Source of the DNA: Reyranella sp. | GTDB taxonomy: Bacteria > Pseudomonadota > Alphaproteobacteria > Reyranellales > Reyranellaceae | Direction of reading: 5' to 3' | NCBI RefSeq assembly: GCF_004297405.1 | Contig: NZ_SCVC01000021.1 | Coordinates: 248,001-312,000 of the forward strand | DNA: 64,000 nucleotides | In this document: one piece after another, positions 34,505-44,142 of the stretch | Position numbering within the stretch: position 1 is the stretch's first letter | How the letters are laid out: the number at the start of each line of letters is the position of its first letter | Program-made: the position numbers and the translations under genes | The notes under the pieces: generated by a model | Databases searched by the model: none | Seen by the model: only the letters and a program-made list of their open reading frames with translations | What the model was told of the DNA's origin: nothing

Positions 34505-36096
34505 GCCCGGGCGTCCTCGCGGATCATCGCCGCACCCTTCTCGCCGATCATGATGGTAGGGGCGTTGGTGTTGCCGGTGGTGAGTGTCGGCATCACCGAA
34601 GCATCGATCACGCGCAGGCCTTGGAAGCCGTGTACACGCAACCGCGAATCGACGACGGCGCGTGGGTCTTCGCCCATCTTGCAGGTGCCGACAGGGTGAT
34701 AGAGCGTGTTGCCGGCGCGGCGAGCATAGGCCAGCAGGTCGGCATCGCTCTGGATATCGGGGCCGGGCTGGATCTCGCCCACGCTGTGCTGCGCCAGCGC
34801 CGGTGCCGCAAAGACGCGGCGCACCTTTTCGATGCCGCTCAGCAGGGCCAGCTCGTCGGTGCGTGCCGAGAGATAGTTGGGATGGATGGCCGGCCGGGCG
34901 AAGGGATCGGCCGAGGTCGCCATGATGGTGCCGCGGCTATCGGGCTTCACGACACAGACCACGCAGCTCATGCCCGGCAGCTCGTCGAGCTCGCCGAACT
35001 TCACGGGATGCGAACTGCCCGGTGTGAACAGGAGCTGCAGGTCGGGCGAGGCAAGGCCTTCGCGGCTGTCGCAGAAGACCTGGGCCGAGGTGACGCCGAA
35101 GGTCAGCGCGCCGCGGCCGGTGAGGGCGAAGCGCAGCACTTCCGGCACCACGCGCGGGAAGCGGGCGATCTGATTCATCGTCTCTGCGCCCTGCACGCGA
35201 TGGACGACACGCACCACGTAGTGGTCGATCAGGTTCGCGCCTACACCCGGCAGGTCGTGGACGACGGGGATGCCGAGCGACTGCAGATGCGCCGCCGGGC
35301 CGATGCCGGAGATCTGCAGGATGTGCGGTGAGTTCACCGCGCCGCCCGCCACGATCACCTCGCGGTTGGCGCGCACTTCTGTGAGCGTGCCGTTGCGCTG
35401 GAAGGTGGCGCCGACACAGCGCTTGCCCTCGAACAGGAGCTTGCCGGCTTGAGCGTCGGTCTCGACCCTGAGGTTCGGGTAGCGACGGGCCTCGCGTAGA
35501 TAGGTCTGCGCCGTCGAGCCGCGCCAACGGCCGCGCCGCGTCATCTGCGAGTAGCCGACGCCGTAGCGCTGCTTGCCATTGAGATCGGGATTGAAGGGAA
35601 AACCCGCCTGCTGCGCGCCTTCGACGAAGCGATGGGTGAGCGGCAGGATGGTGCGATAGTCCTCGACCTTGAGTGGTCCGCTCTGGCCACGCACGCTCGC
35701 GTCGCCGCCCTGCGCGTATTGCTCTGACTTCATGAAGTAGGGCAGCACTTCGTCCCAGCTCCAGCCGCGGCAACCCATCTGCGCCCAGCCGTCGAAGTCG
35801 GCCGGTGCGCCACGCACATAGAGCATGCCGTTGATCGAGCTCGAACCGCCCAGCGTGCGGCCGCGCGGCCAGTCGATGCGGCGCTCGCCCGAACTCTTCT
35901 CCGGCTCGGTGGTGAAGTTCCAGTTCACGACCGGATGGCGGATCAGCGAGCGCACGCCGGCCGGGATATGGATCATGGGATGGCTGTCGCGCGGGCCGGC
36001 TTCGAGCAGGATCACCGACGCGCCGGTTTCGGCAAGCCGCGCGGCGGCGGTGCAGCCGGCCGATCCGGCTCCTACGACGACATAATCCGCCTGCAT
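34501..36096 (-). CDS. GMC-family FAD oxidoreductase (choline dehydrogenase-like)
   Basis: FAD-binding N-terminus VVVGAGSAGCTAAARLAE followed by the GMC signatures [15 protein letters not shown] near residue 85 and GAVNSPHILQISGIGP near 265. The C-terminal YHPVGTCKMG holds the active-site histidine. At 531 aa it is full length. It oxidises an alcohol, but the substrate is not evident. It starts 14 bases after the FMO-like gene stop and overlaps the GyrI-like gene. Confidence 0.93.
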   Translation of the reverse strand: MQADYVVVGAGSAGCTAAARLAETGASVILLEAGPRDSHPMIHIPAGVRSLIRHPVVNWNFTTEPEKSSGERRIDWPRGRTLGGSSSINGMLYVRGAPADFDGWAQMGCRGWSWDEVLPYFMKSEQYAQGGDASVRGQSGPLKVEDYRTILPLTHRFVEGAQQAGFPFNPDLNGKQRYGVGYSQMTRRGRWRGSTAQTYLREARRYPNLRVETDAQAGKLLFEGKRCVGATFQRNGTLTEVRANREVIVAGGAVNSPHILQISGIGPAAHLQSLGIPVVHDLPGVGANLIDHYVVRVVHRVQGAETMNQIARFPRVVPEVLRFALTGRGALTFGVTSAQVFCDSREGLASPDLQLLFTPGSSHPVKFGELDELPGMSCVVCVVKPDSRGTIMATSADPFARPAIHPNYLSARTDELALLSGIEKVRRVFAAPALAQHSVGEIQPGPDIQSDADLLAYARRAGNTLYHPVGTCKMGEDPRAVVDSRLRVHGFQGLRVIDASVMPTLTTGNTNAPTIMIGEKGAAMIREDARA

Positions 36097-36110
36097 GGCG
36101 TTTACTCCCT

Positions 36111-37580
36111 TCAGAGCGTGCCCGAGCGCTTCTCGCGCGCGACGAAGTAGTTGGTCGGCGCGAGTTCCGGGTCCTCCTGCTCGACCATGTTCTGGACGTG
36201 GCGTGCGACATCGGCGGTGAAGAGATCGTGTGAGATCGCCTGCACGACCCGGGTGGAGCCGACGAACAATCCCGGGATGTCACCGGCCAGCGCGCCGTGG
36301 CTCAGGATGCTGCCCCAGTTGAAGAGGTGGATGTTGGCAAGCAAGGGGGCGCGGCCCGGTTCTTTCTCGATCAGCTCGAACCCGCGACCGACATAGGGAT
36401 AGCGGGCGGCTTCGGCATTCGCCCTGGCTTCCTCCGGTGTTCGCACGTCGCTCCACAGCTTGGTGTCAGGCGCGAAGGCTGCCAGCTCTGCAACGCGCGC
36501 GAGATCGACATCGAAGCCCGTGCCCATCAGCACGACATCGAAACGCTCGGTGCCCTTGGTGGTCTTCACCGTGACACCGTCAGTGTCGGTCGTGAGATCA
36601 AGCCAGGGTTCGCCGAAGCGGAAGGAGAAGCCCTGGAGCTTCTGCGCCCGTAGGACCGATTCGTGCGGCGGCGGCGAGCCGGCCGCCAGCATGTAGGTGT
36701 AGATCTTCCAGCGCCAGTCGTCGTCCAGCATGCCCTGGCCACGCTGGAAGCCCGGGAACGATACGCCCTTCGCCTTGTTGACCTGCGGCAGATGCGATCG
36801 ACGGGCAAAGCAGATCGCTTCGCGCGCGCCGGCTTCGAGTGCCGTGCAGGTATTGTCGATGGCCGTTGCGAGCACGCCCAACACCCCGATGCGCTTGCCG
36901 ACGAGTTTGCCGAAATCGATTTCTTCCAGGGTATGGAACACGCGACCGGCGCGCTTGGGGTCCGCTGGGTCGAACGACGGAAAGGACGGCCAGCGAAACC
37001 CACCGGCGCCGTCGCGGCCATTGGCCATCACCAGCTTGCGGACATGGATCGTTTCGCCGGTCGAGAGTGTCACCTTCAGGAGATCGCCAGCCGGCTCGAC
37101 CTTCTGCAAGCCAACATCGTTTTCGACCTGCAGATCGACGACCCGGCGGACCCACAGGAGGTAACGCAGCCAGTCGAGCCGATCGATCTTGTAGAGCTTC
37201 TCCCAGCCGTCCCGCCCGTGCTGCGCTTCATACCAGGCGCGAAAGGTGAGGGAGGGTACACCGAGATCGGGGCCGGTGAGGTGCTTGGGAGAACGCAGGA
37301 TCGGCATGCGCGCCGTGGTGTTCCACGGGCCTTCATGGCCATTACCATTGCGCTCGATCACGCGGATGTTGCGGATTCCTTCGCGCAACAGGCCATAGCC
37401 CACCGTCTGGCCGCACATGCCGGCGCCCACCACCAGCACGTCGAGGACGCGCTTGCCGTTGGGTCCCGTGCGCTCGGGCACCCAATTGGCCGGCGGGTAG
37501 TTCAGCCTTAGAAGATCGTGGCGCGCCGTTTCTTCCAGCGCATCCAGGCCTAGCGATTGCGGCTCGACAAGAGCGACCAT
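36111..37580 (-). CDS. flavin-containing monooxygenase-like oxidoreductase
   Basis: 489 aa. The FAD motif VVGAGMCG (51-58) is intact. The second Rossmann motif, for NADPH, reads GVLGVLATA (232-240), where the consensus GxGxxA glycine at 237 is Leu. The middle and C-terminal parts (GTGFDVD near 370, FNWGSILSHG near 435) are FMO-like. It is the first gene of the minus-strand set with the GMC and GyrI genes, and its start faces the TPP enzyme across a 63-base gap. Function is probably oxygenation or oxidation of a hydrophobic substrate. Confidence 0.82.
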   Translation of the reverse strand: MVALVEPQSLGLDALEETARHDLLRLNYPPANWVPERTGPNGKRVLDVLVVGAGMCGQTVGYGLLREGIRNIRVIERNGNGHEGPWNTTARMPILRSPKHLTGPDLGVPSLTFRAWYEAQHGRDGWEKLYKIDRLDWLRYLLWVRRVVDLQVENDVGLQKVEPAGDLLKVTLSTGETIHVRKLVMANGRDGAGGFRWPSFPSFDPADPKRAGRVFHTLEEIDFGKLVGKRIGVLGVLATAIDNTCTALEAGAREAICFARRSHLPQVNKAKGVSFPGFQRGQGMLDDDWRWKIYTYMLAAGSPPPHESVLRAQKLQGFSFRFGEPWLDLTTDTDGVTVKTTKGTERFDVVLMGTGFDVDLARVAELAAFAPDTKLWSDVRTPEEARANAEAARYPYVGRGFELIEKEPGRAPLLANIHLFNWGSILSHGALAGDIPGLFVGSTRVVQAISHDLFTADVARHVQNMVEQEDPELAPTNYFVAREKRSGTL

Positions 37581-37643
37581 ACCGTGTTTCTCACCCTATT
37601 CTGGTTCCATAGCAGGGACGCAGAGCGGAAGGGAGAAGAGTCT

Positions 37644-39296
37644 ATGCGCGGTCGTCAGGTTTTCTTCGAGACGCTGGCCAATCACGGTGTCGATCGAATC
37701 TTCGGCAATCCTGGCACCACCGAGAGCCCGCTGCTCGACGGGCTGCTCGATCATCCGCAGATCAAGTACGTCGTTCATCTGCACGAAGGCGTCGCGACCG
37801 GCGCCGCCAACTTCTATGCCCAGGCGAGCGGCAAGACCGCGTTCGTGAACCTGCATGTGGCGCCGGGTCTAGGCAATGCGATCGGCGCCATCTACAGCGC
37901 GTGGAAGAACAACTCGCCCATGGTCGTGACGGCAGGCCAGCAGGATACGCGGCTACGGCTGCGCGATCCCGTTCTCGGCCACGACCTTGCCGCGATCGCA
38001 GCACCCGTCACCAAGTGGAGCGTGCAGGTCGAGCGCGCCGACGAACTGGGCCCAATCCTGCAGCGCGCGTTCAAGATCGCCAACGAGGCGCCGGCCGGCC
38101 CGGTCTTCGTGGCGCTGCCCATCGACGTGATGGAGCAAGAGACCAACGTGCCGGCGGGCAGGCCCGGCCATTCCTTTACGGCAACGCGCCCCGATCCGGC
38201 CGGTATCGCCGCGATGGCCAAGCTGCTGGCGGCGGCCAAGGCGCCGGCCATCGTCGCAGGCGACGATATCGCCCGGGCCAGCGCGCACCGGACCCTGGTG
38301 AAGCTCACCGAGAAGGTCGGCGCCTCTGTGTGGTTCGAGGGCCTGCGCGGTCAGAACTCCTTTCCGACGGATCATCCGGCGGCGCGCGGCACCTTGGCAT
38401 TCGACGCGCCGGGCATTGCCAAGCAACTCGCCGGCAACGATCTCGTGCTGATGGTGGGTGGTCCCTTCTTCGAGGAAGTCTGGTACGCGCCGGGCTCGCC
38501 ATTCGCCGCAGGCACCAAGGTGCTGCAGATCGAAGCAGCACCGTCGCGGCTTGCCTACAATTTCGCGCTCGATGCCGGCGTGGTGTCGGATGTTGGCGCC
38601 GGGCTGGAGGCGCTGATGAGCGCGCTGGGAGCCCAGGAGGTCGCGGGCGCGAAGCAGCGCAACGATGCGCTCAAGGCCCAGAAGGAAGCCGAGGACGCGG
38701 CCCAGAAAGCCCGTGTCGAAAAGGCCTGGGCGCGCACGCCGACGTCGATGGCGCGCGCCATGGCGGAAATCCGCGCCGGTGCGCCTAAGGACGTGATCGT
38801 GGTCGACGAGACCATCACGGCCAATCTCGACCTGTTCAAGGCCTTCACCTTCGCCGGCCCGGGCGACTATTACAGCGGCCGCGGCGGCGGCATCGGGCAG
38901 GGATTGTCGGGAGCCATCGGCGTTGCGGTGGCGGAGAGCAAGCGGCCGGTCCTTTGCATCTCGGGCGACGGCTCGTCGATGTACTCCATCCAGGCCCTGT
39001 GGACCGCGGCGCATCACGACCTGCCGATCGTGTTCGTGATCCTGGCGAACCGCGAGTATCGCGTGCTGAAGCACAATATCGATGCCTACCGCGCCCGCTT
39101 CGACGTGAAATCGAACAAGCCCTACATGCACATGGACCTGAACGGTCCGACCATGGGCTTCGTCGACATGGCCAAGGGCATGGGTGTTGCCGGCACCTAT
39201 GTCGCCAAGGCGGACGACATCAAGGCGGCGGTGGCGGCCGCCTTCGAGTCGGGCAAGCCGCACTTGATCGAGATCGAGATCGAAGGAAAGCGCTAG
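37644..39296 (+). CDS. thiamine-diphosphate enzyme, benzoylformate decarboxylase-like
   Basis: 550 aa with the three ThDP domains. The N-terminal part follows benzoylformate decarboxylase closely (FGNPGTTESP, HLHEGVATG with E48, NLHVAPGLGNAIG with H71). The ThDP signature GDGSSMYSIQALW starts near residue 441. Two active-site positions differ from the Pseudomonas enzyme: Thr25 replaces Ser26, and Val279 stands where His281 is expected. It is therefore a 2-oxoacid-using ThDP enzyme rather than an assured benzoylformate decarboxylase. GGGAGAAGAG lies before the ATG at 37644. Confidence 0.85.
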   Translation: MRGRQVFFETLANHGVDRIFGNPGTTESPLLDGLLDHPQIKYVVHLHEGVATGAANFYAQASGKTAFVNLHVAPGLGNAIGAIYSAWKNNSPMVVTAGQQDTRLRLRDPVLGHDLAAIAAPVTKWSVQVERADELGPILQRAFKIANEAPAGPVFVALPIDVMEQETNVPAGRPGHSFTATRPDPAGIAAMAKLLAAAKAPAIVAGDDIARASAHRTLVKLTEKVGASVWFEGLRGQNSFPTDHPAARGTLAFDAPGIAKQLAGNDLVLMVGGPFFEEVWYAPGSPFAAGTKVLQIEAAPSRLAYNFALDAGVVSDVGAGLEALMSALGAQEVAGAKQRNDALKAQKEAEDAAQKARVEKAWARTPTSMARAMAEIRAGAPKDVIVVDETITANLDLFKAFTFAGPGDYYSGRGGGIGQGLSGAIGVAVAESKRPVLCISGDGSSMYSIQALWTAAHHDLPIVFVILANREYRVLKHNIDAYRARFDVKSNKPYMHMDLNGPTMGFVDMAKGMGVAGTYVAKADDIKAAVAAAFESGKPHLIEIEIEGKR

Positions 39297-39299
39297 GGC

Positions 39300-39329
39300 A
39301 AGGGCGCGCGACTACAATCGCGCGCCCTT
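39300..39329. terminator. bidirectional hairpin terminator between convergent genes
   Basis: A perfect 12-bp inverted repeat: left arm AAGGGCGCGCGA (39300-39311), loop CTACAA and right arm TCGCGCGCCCTT (39318-39329). It lies three bases after the TPP enzyme stop and seven bases before the end of the convergent aldolase gene. The stem is very GC-rich but only a short T-containing tail follows on the plus strand. Confidence 0.7.
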
Positions 39330-39336
39330 CTCGTCC

Positions 39337-40122
39337 TTACTTCTGGAATGCCCTGACCTTCGCCTGGTGCGCCCGCGCGGCGGCGGTGAGCATGGGCAGG
39401 TCATTGCCGGAGAGTAGAAAGCGCATGCCCTTCTCCGTGTAGAGCTTCAGCAGCTCTTCCGTGTAAGCGCCGCCCATGCCCGGCCACTTGCCGTGTTTCT
39501 TGCAGGCGGCCACGACCTTGTCGACGGCGGCCTGGATCTTCGGATTGCCGGTATCGCCGGGAATGCCCATTTCCATCGAGAGATCGCTCGATCCCATCAG
39601 CAGGCAATCGATGCCGGGAACGGCGGCGATGGCCTCGGCATTCTCGACCGCCTTGGGCGTCTCGATCATCACGGTGATCAACGTGTTGTCGTCGATCTTC
39701 GTCGTCATCTCGCCGAGTGGCATGGGCGCATAGTCGAACTGTGCCTGACCACCGCCGACCGAGCGATGGCCGCGCGGCGGATAGCGCAGTTTGTCGGCGA
39801 TCTCCTTTGCTTCCTCCGGCGTGTCGACATGCGGGATCACGACGCCCAGCGCACCACCATCGAGCACGCGCGTCGCCATCGTGAGTTCGCCGTAGGGCAC
39901 GCGCACGATCGGTGCGATGCCGGAATCCTGGGCGGCCACGGAGATCTCACAGGCGGTCTCGATCGACATCGAACCATGCTCCAGGTCGATGAACAGCCAG
40001 TCGAAGCCTGCCGCTTTCATCACCTTGATGATGTCGACATTGCGGACAAGCCGGATGCCGATGCCAATCGACAGTTCGTTCTTCTTCAGCCGCGCCTTGG
40101 CAGCATTGACAGCGATTGCCAT
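39337..40122 (-). CDS. HpcH/HpaI-family class II pyruvate aldolase
   Basis: 261 aa. Metal-dependent aldolase that cleaves or forms 4-hydroxy-2-oxoacids. The family motifs WLFIDLEHGSMSIE (about 40-53), VRVPYG, MIETPKAVENAEAI with the metal-binding Glu, and GSSDLSMEMG with the metal-binding Asp are all present. Its terminator is shared with the TPP enzyme gene, and it is divergent from the VOC gene. Pairing with a 2-oxoacid ThDP enzyme suggests a branched or aromatic 2-oxoacid route, but that is inference. Confidence 0.9.
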   Translation of the reverse strand: MAIAVNAAKARLKKNELSIGIGIRLVRNVDIIKVMKAAGFDWLFIDLEHGSMSIETACEISVAAQDSGIAPIVRVPYGELTMATRVLDGGALGVVIPHVDTPEEAKEIADKLRYPPRGHRSVGGGQAQFDYAPMPLGEMTTKIDDNTLITVMIETPKAVENAEAIAAVPGIDCLLMGSSDLSMEMGIPGDTGNPKIQAAVDKVVAACKKHGKWPGMGGAYTEELLKLYTEKGMRFLLSGNDLPMLTAAARAHQAKVRAFQK

Positions 40123-40178
40123 ATCTCCTCCCGATGCGATGCGCGGGCATTGGCCCTTTGGAAGGTAGGCTAGTCACC

Positions 40179-40571
40179 ATGAGCTTCCATGTCGAACGAA
40201 TCGACCATGTCGTGTTGCGTGTGCGTAACCTCGACGCGATGGTCCGTTTCTACGAACAAACCCTGGGATTCAAGGAAGAGCGTCGGTTGGAGAAACTGGG
40301 GCTGGTGCAGATGCGCGCCGGCGCCTCGCTATTGGATTTGATCGCCGCAGAGCGTGCGAACGGTGCGCCGAACATGGATCATCTCTGCTTCCGCGTTGAG
40401 CCATTCGATCGTGACGCCATCGTCACTCGGCTGGCGCCGTTCGGGGTATCGGTCGGCGAAACCGTCGAGCGCTACGGTGCGGAAGGCAACGGACCTTCCG
40501 TCTACTTCGATGATCCCGAAGGCAATCAGATCGAATTGAAAGGTCCGTCGAGCGAGCCGAGCGCGCATTAA
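40179..40571 (+). CDS. VOC-family (glyoxalase/bleomycin-resistance fold) protein
   Basis: 130 aa with the paired beta-alpha-beta-beta-beta modules (ERIDHVVLRVRNLDAMVRFYEQ, then PNMDHLCFRVEPFD). Metal-ligand positions are plausible: H10 in the first module, H in MDHL in the second, and the terminal E of GNQIELKG. The ATG at 40179 fits the module start; the frame upstream is not coding. The reaction is unknown. Confidence 0.85.
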   Translation: MSFHVERIDHVVLRVRNLDAMVRFYEQTLGFKEERRLEKLGLVQMRAGASLLDLIAAERANGAPNMDHLCFRVEPFDRDAIVTRLAPFGVSVGETVERYGAEGNGPSVYFDDPEGNQIELKGPSSEPSAH

Positions 40572-40659
40572 GGCTTGGCCGCTGCACATGATGTGATAGC
40601 CTCTCGGCCAACGGGGAAAAACAAACACGCCCGCACGTGTCGAGTCTGGGAGGACTTTC

Positions 40660-42261
40660 ATGCGCACTCGTCTGGCATTCGTTGCCAGCGGCTTAGCCGC
40701 TTTTGTTGTTGCTGCGTCACCTGCGTTTGCACAGAAGCAAGGTGGAACGCTTCGCGTCTCTCATCGCGACAATCCACCAAGTGCCTCAATCCACGAGGAA
40801 GCGACGGTCTCGGTCATCCAGCCTTTCATGGCGGTGTTCAACAATCTCGTGGTCTTCGATCCCAAGGAGAAGATCAACAGCCCGGACAAGATCGTGCCGG
40901 ACCTCGCCGAAAGCTGGAGCTGGAATCCCGATCAGACCAAGCTCACTTTCAAGCTGCGTTCTGGCGTGAAGTGGCATGACGGTAAGCCGTTCACCGCCAA
41001 GGACGTCAAGTGCACCTGGGATGCGCTCAGCGGCAAGGCTGACGAGAAGTCGGACCTGATCCGCAAGAACCCGCGCAAGGTCTGGTACAACAATTTGAAG
41101 GAGGTCACGGTCGGTTCAGACACCGAGGTTACCTTCACGCTCAATCGGCCGCAGCCTTCGTTCCTGTCGATGTTGGCCGCGGGCTACTCGCCCGTCTACG
41201 CCTGCCACGCGCAGGGCCGTGACATGCGGTCCAAGCCGATCGGTACTGGTCCCTTCAAGGTCGTCGATTTCAAGCGCAACGAGTCGATCAAGCTGGTGCG
41301 CAATCCCGACTACTGGAAGAAGGGGCGGCCCTACCTCGATGCCATCGACTGGAAGATCGTGCCCAATCGCAGCACGCGCATGCTGGGCTTCGCCGCTGGC
41401 GAATTCGACATGACGTTCGACTCCGATGTCACCTTCCCGCTGCTGAAGGACATCAAGAGCCAGAAGCCCGACGCGGTTTGCGAAGGCAGGCCAAGCAACG
41501 TCAATCAGAACATCCTGATCAATCCGGAAGCGCCGCCGTTCGACAAGCCCGAGGTACGTCGTGCGGTCGCCATGTCGATCGATCAGAAGCCGTTCAACGA
41601 CATTTTGTTCCAGGGCCACGCACTGAGTGGTGCGGCCATGCTGCCGCCGCCCGCCGGTGTCTGGGGTATGCCCAAGGAGATGCTGCAGACGCTGCCTGGC
41701 TTCGCCACCGACGTCGAGAAGAGCCGCGCGGAAGCCCGCAAGATCATGGAAGGGCTGGGTTACTCCAAGGACAAGCCGCTCAAGGTCAAGGTGTCGACGC
41801 GCAATATCGCGATCTACCGCGATCCCGCTGTCATTCTGATCGACCAGCTCAAGAATGTGTATATCGAGGCCGAGCTTGATCCGATCGACACGACAGTCTG
41901 GTACACCAAGATCCAGCGCAAGGATTACCAGCTCGGCATGAACTTGACGGGCCTTGGTGTCGACGATCCGGATACGAACTTCTACGAGAACTTCTATTCG
42001 ACCTCCGACCGCAACTACACGTCCTACAAGAATCCCGAAATCGACAAGCTGATCGACCAGCAGTCGGCGGAGATGGATCGCGAGAAGCGCAAGAAGATCG
42101 TGTGGGAGATCGAGAAGAAGCTCGCCGAGGATGGCGCGCGGCCAGTGATCGTCCACAACGTCGCCAACACCTGCTGGACACCGCAGATGAAGGGTCTCGT
42201 TCTGCAACACAACAGTATTTACAACGGCTGGCGGTTCGAGGACGTATGGCTCGACCGCTGA
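40660..42261 (+). CDS. ABC transporter substrate-binding protein, peptide/nickel (SBP_bac_5) family
   Basis: 533-aa receptor with a Sec signal (1-25, ending AFAQ). Family motifs include LAESWSWNPDQTKLTFKLRSGVKWHDGKPFTA near residues 85-118 (too long to be chance), GTGPFKVVDFKRNESIKLVRNPDYW and FDKPEVRRAVAMSIDQ. GGGAGGAC precedes the ATG. It is the first gene of a five-gene importer (SBP, two permeases, two ATPases). The ligand is probably a peptide or other mid-size solute. Confidence 0.94.
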   Translation: MRTRLAFVASGLAAFVVAASPAFAQKQGGTLRVSHRDNPPSASIHEEATVSVIQPFMAVFNNLVVFDPKEKINSPDKIVPDLAESWSWNPDQTKLTFKLRSGVKWHDGKPFTAKDVKCTWDALSGKADEKSDLIRKNPRKVWYNNLKEVTVGSDTEVTFTLNRPQPSFLSMLAAGYSPVYACHAQGRDMRSKPIGTGPFKVVDFKRNESIKLVRNPDYWKKGRPYLDAIDWKIVPNRSTRMLGFAAGEFDMTFDSDVTFPLLKDIKSQKPDAVCEGRPSNVNQNILINPEAPPFDKPEVRRAVAMSIDQKPFNDILFQGHALSGAAMLPPPAGVWGMPKEMLQTLPGFATDVEKSRAEARKIMEGLGYSKDKPLKVKVSTRNIAIYRDPAVILIDQLKNVYIEAELDPIDTTVWYTKIQRKDYQLGMNLTGLGVDDPDTNFYENFYSTSDRNYTSYKNPEIDKLIDQQSAEMDREKRKKIVWEIEKKLAEDGARPVIVHNVANTCWTPQMKGLVLQHNSIYNGWRFEDVWLDR

Positions 42262-42290
42262 CCATGACCAGCCGCCGCTAGGGAACAAAG

Positions 42291-43238
42291 ATGGGAGCCT
42301 ATCTCACTCGCCGCTTTCTGCTGATGATGCTGACACTCTTCGGAATGTCGATACTCATCTTCGTGATGCTGCGTCTCGTGCCGGGTAATGTCGCCGACAT
42401 CCTCGTGGATTCGGCGGGCATTGCCGATCCGAAGGAGAAGGCCAAGATTGCCGCGGAGCTCGGCCTCGATCAGCCGATCTTCGATCAGTATCTGCATTGG
42501 ATCAGTGGTCTGTCGCGCGGCGACCTCGGTTTCGCCTATGTCTCCGAGCGACCGGCGATCGAGGAGATCGGGCCTCGTATCCCGATCAGCGCCAAACTGG
42601 CGGGTTTGGCGTTGTTCTTCTCCGTGATCCTGGGCGTACCGCTCGGCGTCATCAGCGCGGTACGCCAGAATACTGGCCTCGACTATTTCCTGCGTATCTT
42701 GAGTCTCAGCGGTCTGTCGTTGCCATCATTCTGGCTGGGGTTGCTGATCCTGATGGCCTCGGTCCAGTGGTTTGGGATGATCCCGATCTACACCAACGAA
42801 CCGCGAAGTTTCATCGACGAGGTGCTTCTGCTCAGCATTCCTGCCGCGGCGGTGGGTTTCCGTAGCTCGGCGTTGATCATGCGATTGACGCGCTCCTCGA
42901 TGCTCGAAGTGTTGCGCCAGGATTATATCCGCACCGCGCGATCCAAGGGCGCCTCTCAGACTTCGGTGAACTACGAACATGCATTGCGCAACGCGCTCCT
43001 GCCCGTCGTCACCATCATCGGCATCGAGGCGGCCTTCCTGGTCGGCGGTCTGATCGTCACCGAGACAGTGTTCAATATTCCGGGCGTCGCCCGCTTCCTC
43101 GTCGAGGCGATCCTGTGGCGCGACTATCCGATCGTGCAGAATCTGGTGATGTTGATCGCCTTCATCGTGGTGGTGGTGAATTTCCTGGTCGACATGGCCT
43201 ACATGGCCCTCGATCCCCGCATCAAGTTTGCGGATTGA
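42291..43238 (+). CDS. ABC permease, DppB type
   Basis: 315 aa with an N-terminal helix (LTRRFLLMMLTLFGMSILIF), a periplasmic segment and five further membrane helices. The EAA loop that contacts the ATPase reads YIRTARSKGASQ near residue 215. It is the first of the two permeases of this importer, 30 bases after the binding protein. Confidence 0.93.
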   Translation: MGAYLTRRFLLMMLTLFGMSILIFVMLRLVPGNVADILVDSAGIADPKEKAKIAAELGLDQPIFDQYLHWISGLSRGDLGFAYVSERPAIEEIGPRIPISAKLAGLALFFSVILGVPLGVISAVRQNTGLDYFLRILSLSGLSLPSFWLGLLILMASVQWFGMIPIYTNEPRSFIDEVLLLSIPAAAVGFRSSALIMRLTRSSMLEVLRQDYIRTARSKGASQTSVNYEHALRNALLPVVTIIGIEAAFLVGGLIVTETVFNIPGVARFLVEAILWRDYPIVQNLVMLIAFIVVVVNFLVDMAYMALDPRIKFAD

Positions 43239-43248
43239 GGGGGCATAG

Positions 43249-44142
43249 ATGGCCATCATCAACCACGAAGCCGAACTCGCCCGCGCGGGCGCAAACGTCT
43301 CGTCGACCAGGGGCCAGATCCTGTTCCTGGCGCGCCGCTATCCGCTCGGCGCCGTCGGGGCATTGATCGTCCTGCTGTTTATCTTCACGGCCGTCTTCGC
43401 AAATTTCATCGCGCCGATGGACCCGACGACGACCAATGCCAAAGCCTCGCTGGCCAAGCCGGGCAGCGTCTATTGGCTGGGCGCGGACTTCATGGGCCGC
43501 GACATGTTCAGCCGCATCGTCTACGGCGCGCGCATCTCTCTGGCGGTCGGCGCCGGGGCCACTCTGCTGGGCGGCGTGCTGGGTGTCGCGATCGGTCTGA
43601 TGTCCGGTTATCTCGGCGGTTGGTTCGACCTCGCCACGCAGCGCGTGATGGACATCATGCAGTCCCTGCCGCTGCTGGTCATGGCGCTGGTCATGGCGGC
43701 GTCGCTGGGGCCGTCGCTTGAGAACACCATCATTGCCATTGCCATCCCGCTGGTGCCGAGCGTGGCGCGCGTGGTGCGTTCGAGTACGTTGTCGTTGCGT
43801 GAGCAGCCTTTCGTCGAGGCGGCGCGTGCCGTCGGCATGGGCGAGGTGCGCATCGCCGTGCGCCATGTGCTGCCCAACACGCTGGCCCCGCTGATCGTGC
43901 TGGCGACCGCGCAGCTCGGCTCGGCCATCCTGACCGAGGCCTCGCTTTCCTTCCTGGGGCTCGGCATTCCCGAGCCCTATCCGTCGTGGGGCCGCATGCT
44001 GTCGGAGTCGGCGGCGGAGTATGTCCGCACCGCGCCGTGGCTGGTGATCTTCCCGGGCGTCGCCATCAGCCTCACCGTGTTCGGCACGAACCTGCTGGGC
44101 GATGCGTTGCGTGACATCCTCGATCCGAGACAGCGTACATGA
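43249..44142 (+). CDS. ABC permease, DppC type
   Basis: 297 aa. The typical DppC N-terminal extension precedes six helices. The [21 protein letters not shown] segment and the EAA loop [14 protein letters not shown] are family hallmarks. It overlaps the following ATPase gene by four bases (ATGA). Confidence 0.93.
   Translation: MAIINHEAELARAGANVSSTRGQILFLARRYPLGAVGALIVLLFIFTAVFANFIAPMDPTTTNAKASLAKPGSVYWLGADFMGRDMFSRIVYGARISLAVGAGATLLGGVLGVAIGLMSGYLGGWFDLATQRVMDIMQSLPLLVMALVMAASLGPSLENTIIAIAIPLVPSVARVVRSSTLSLREQPFVEAARAVGMGEVRIAVRHVLPNTLAPLIVLATAQLGSAILTEASLSFLGLGIPEPYPSWGRMLSESAAEYVRTAPWLVIFPGVAISLTVFGTNLLGDALRDILDPRQRT

Noticed and set aside
37644..39296. Assignment as acetolactate synthase
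   Set aside because: The N-terminal motifs and Glu/His pattern follow benzoylformate decarboxylase, and no small regulatory subunit gene is present.
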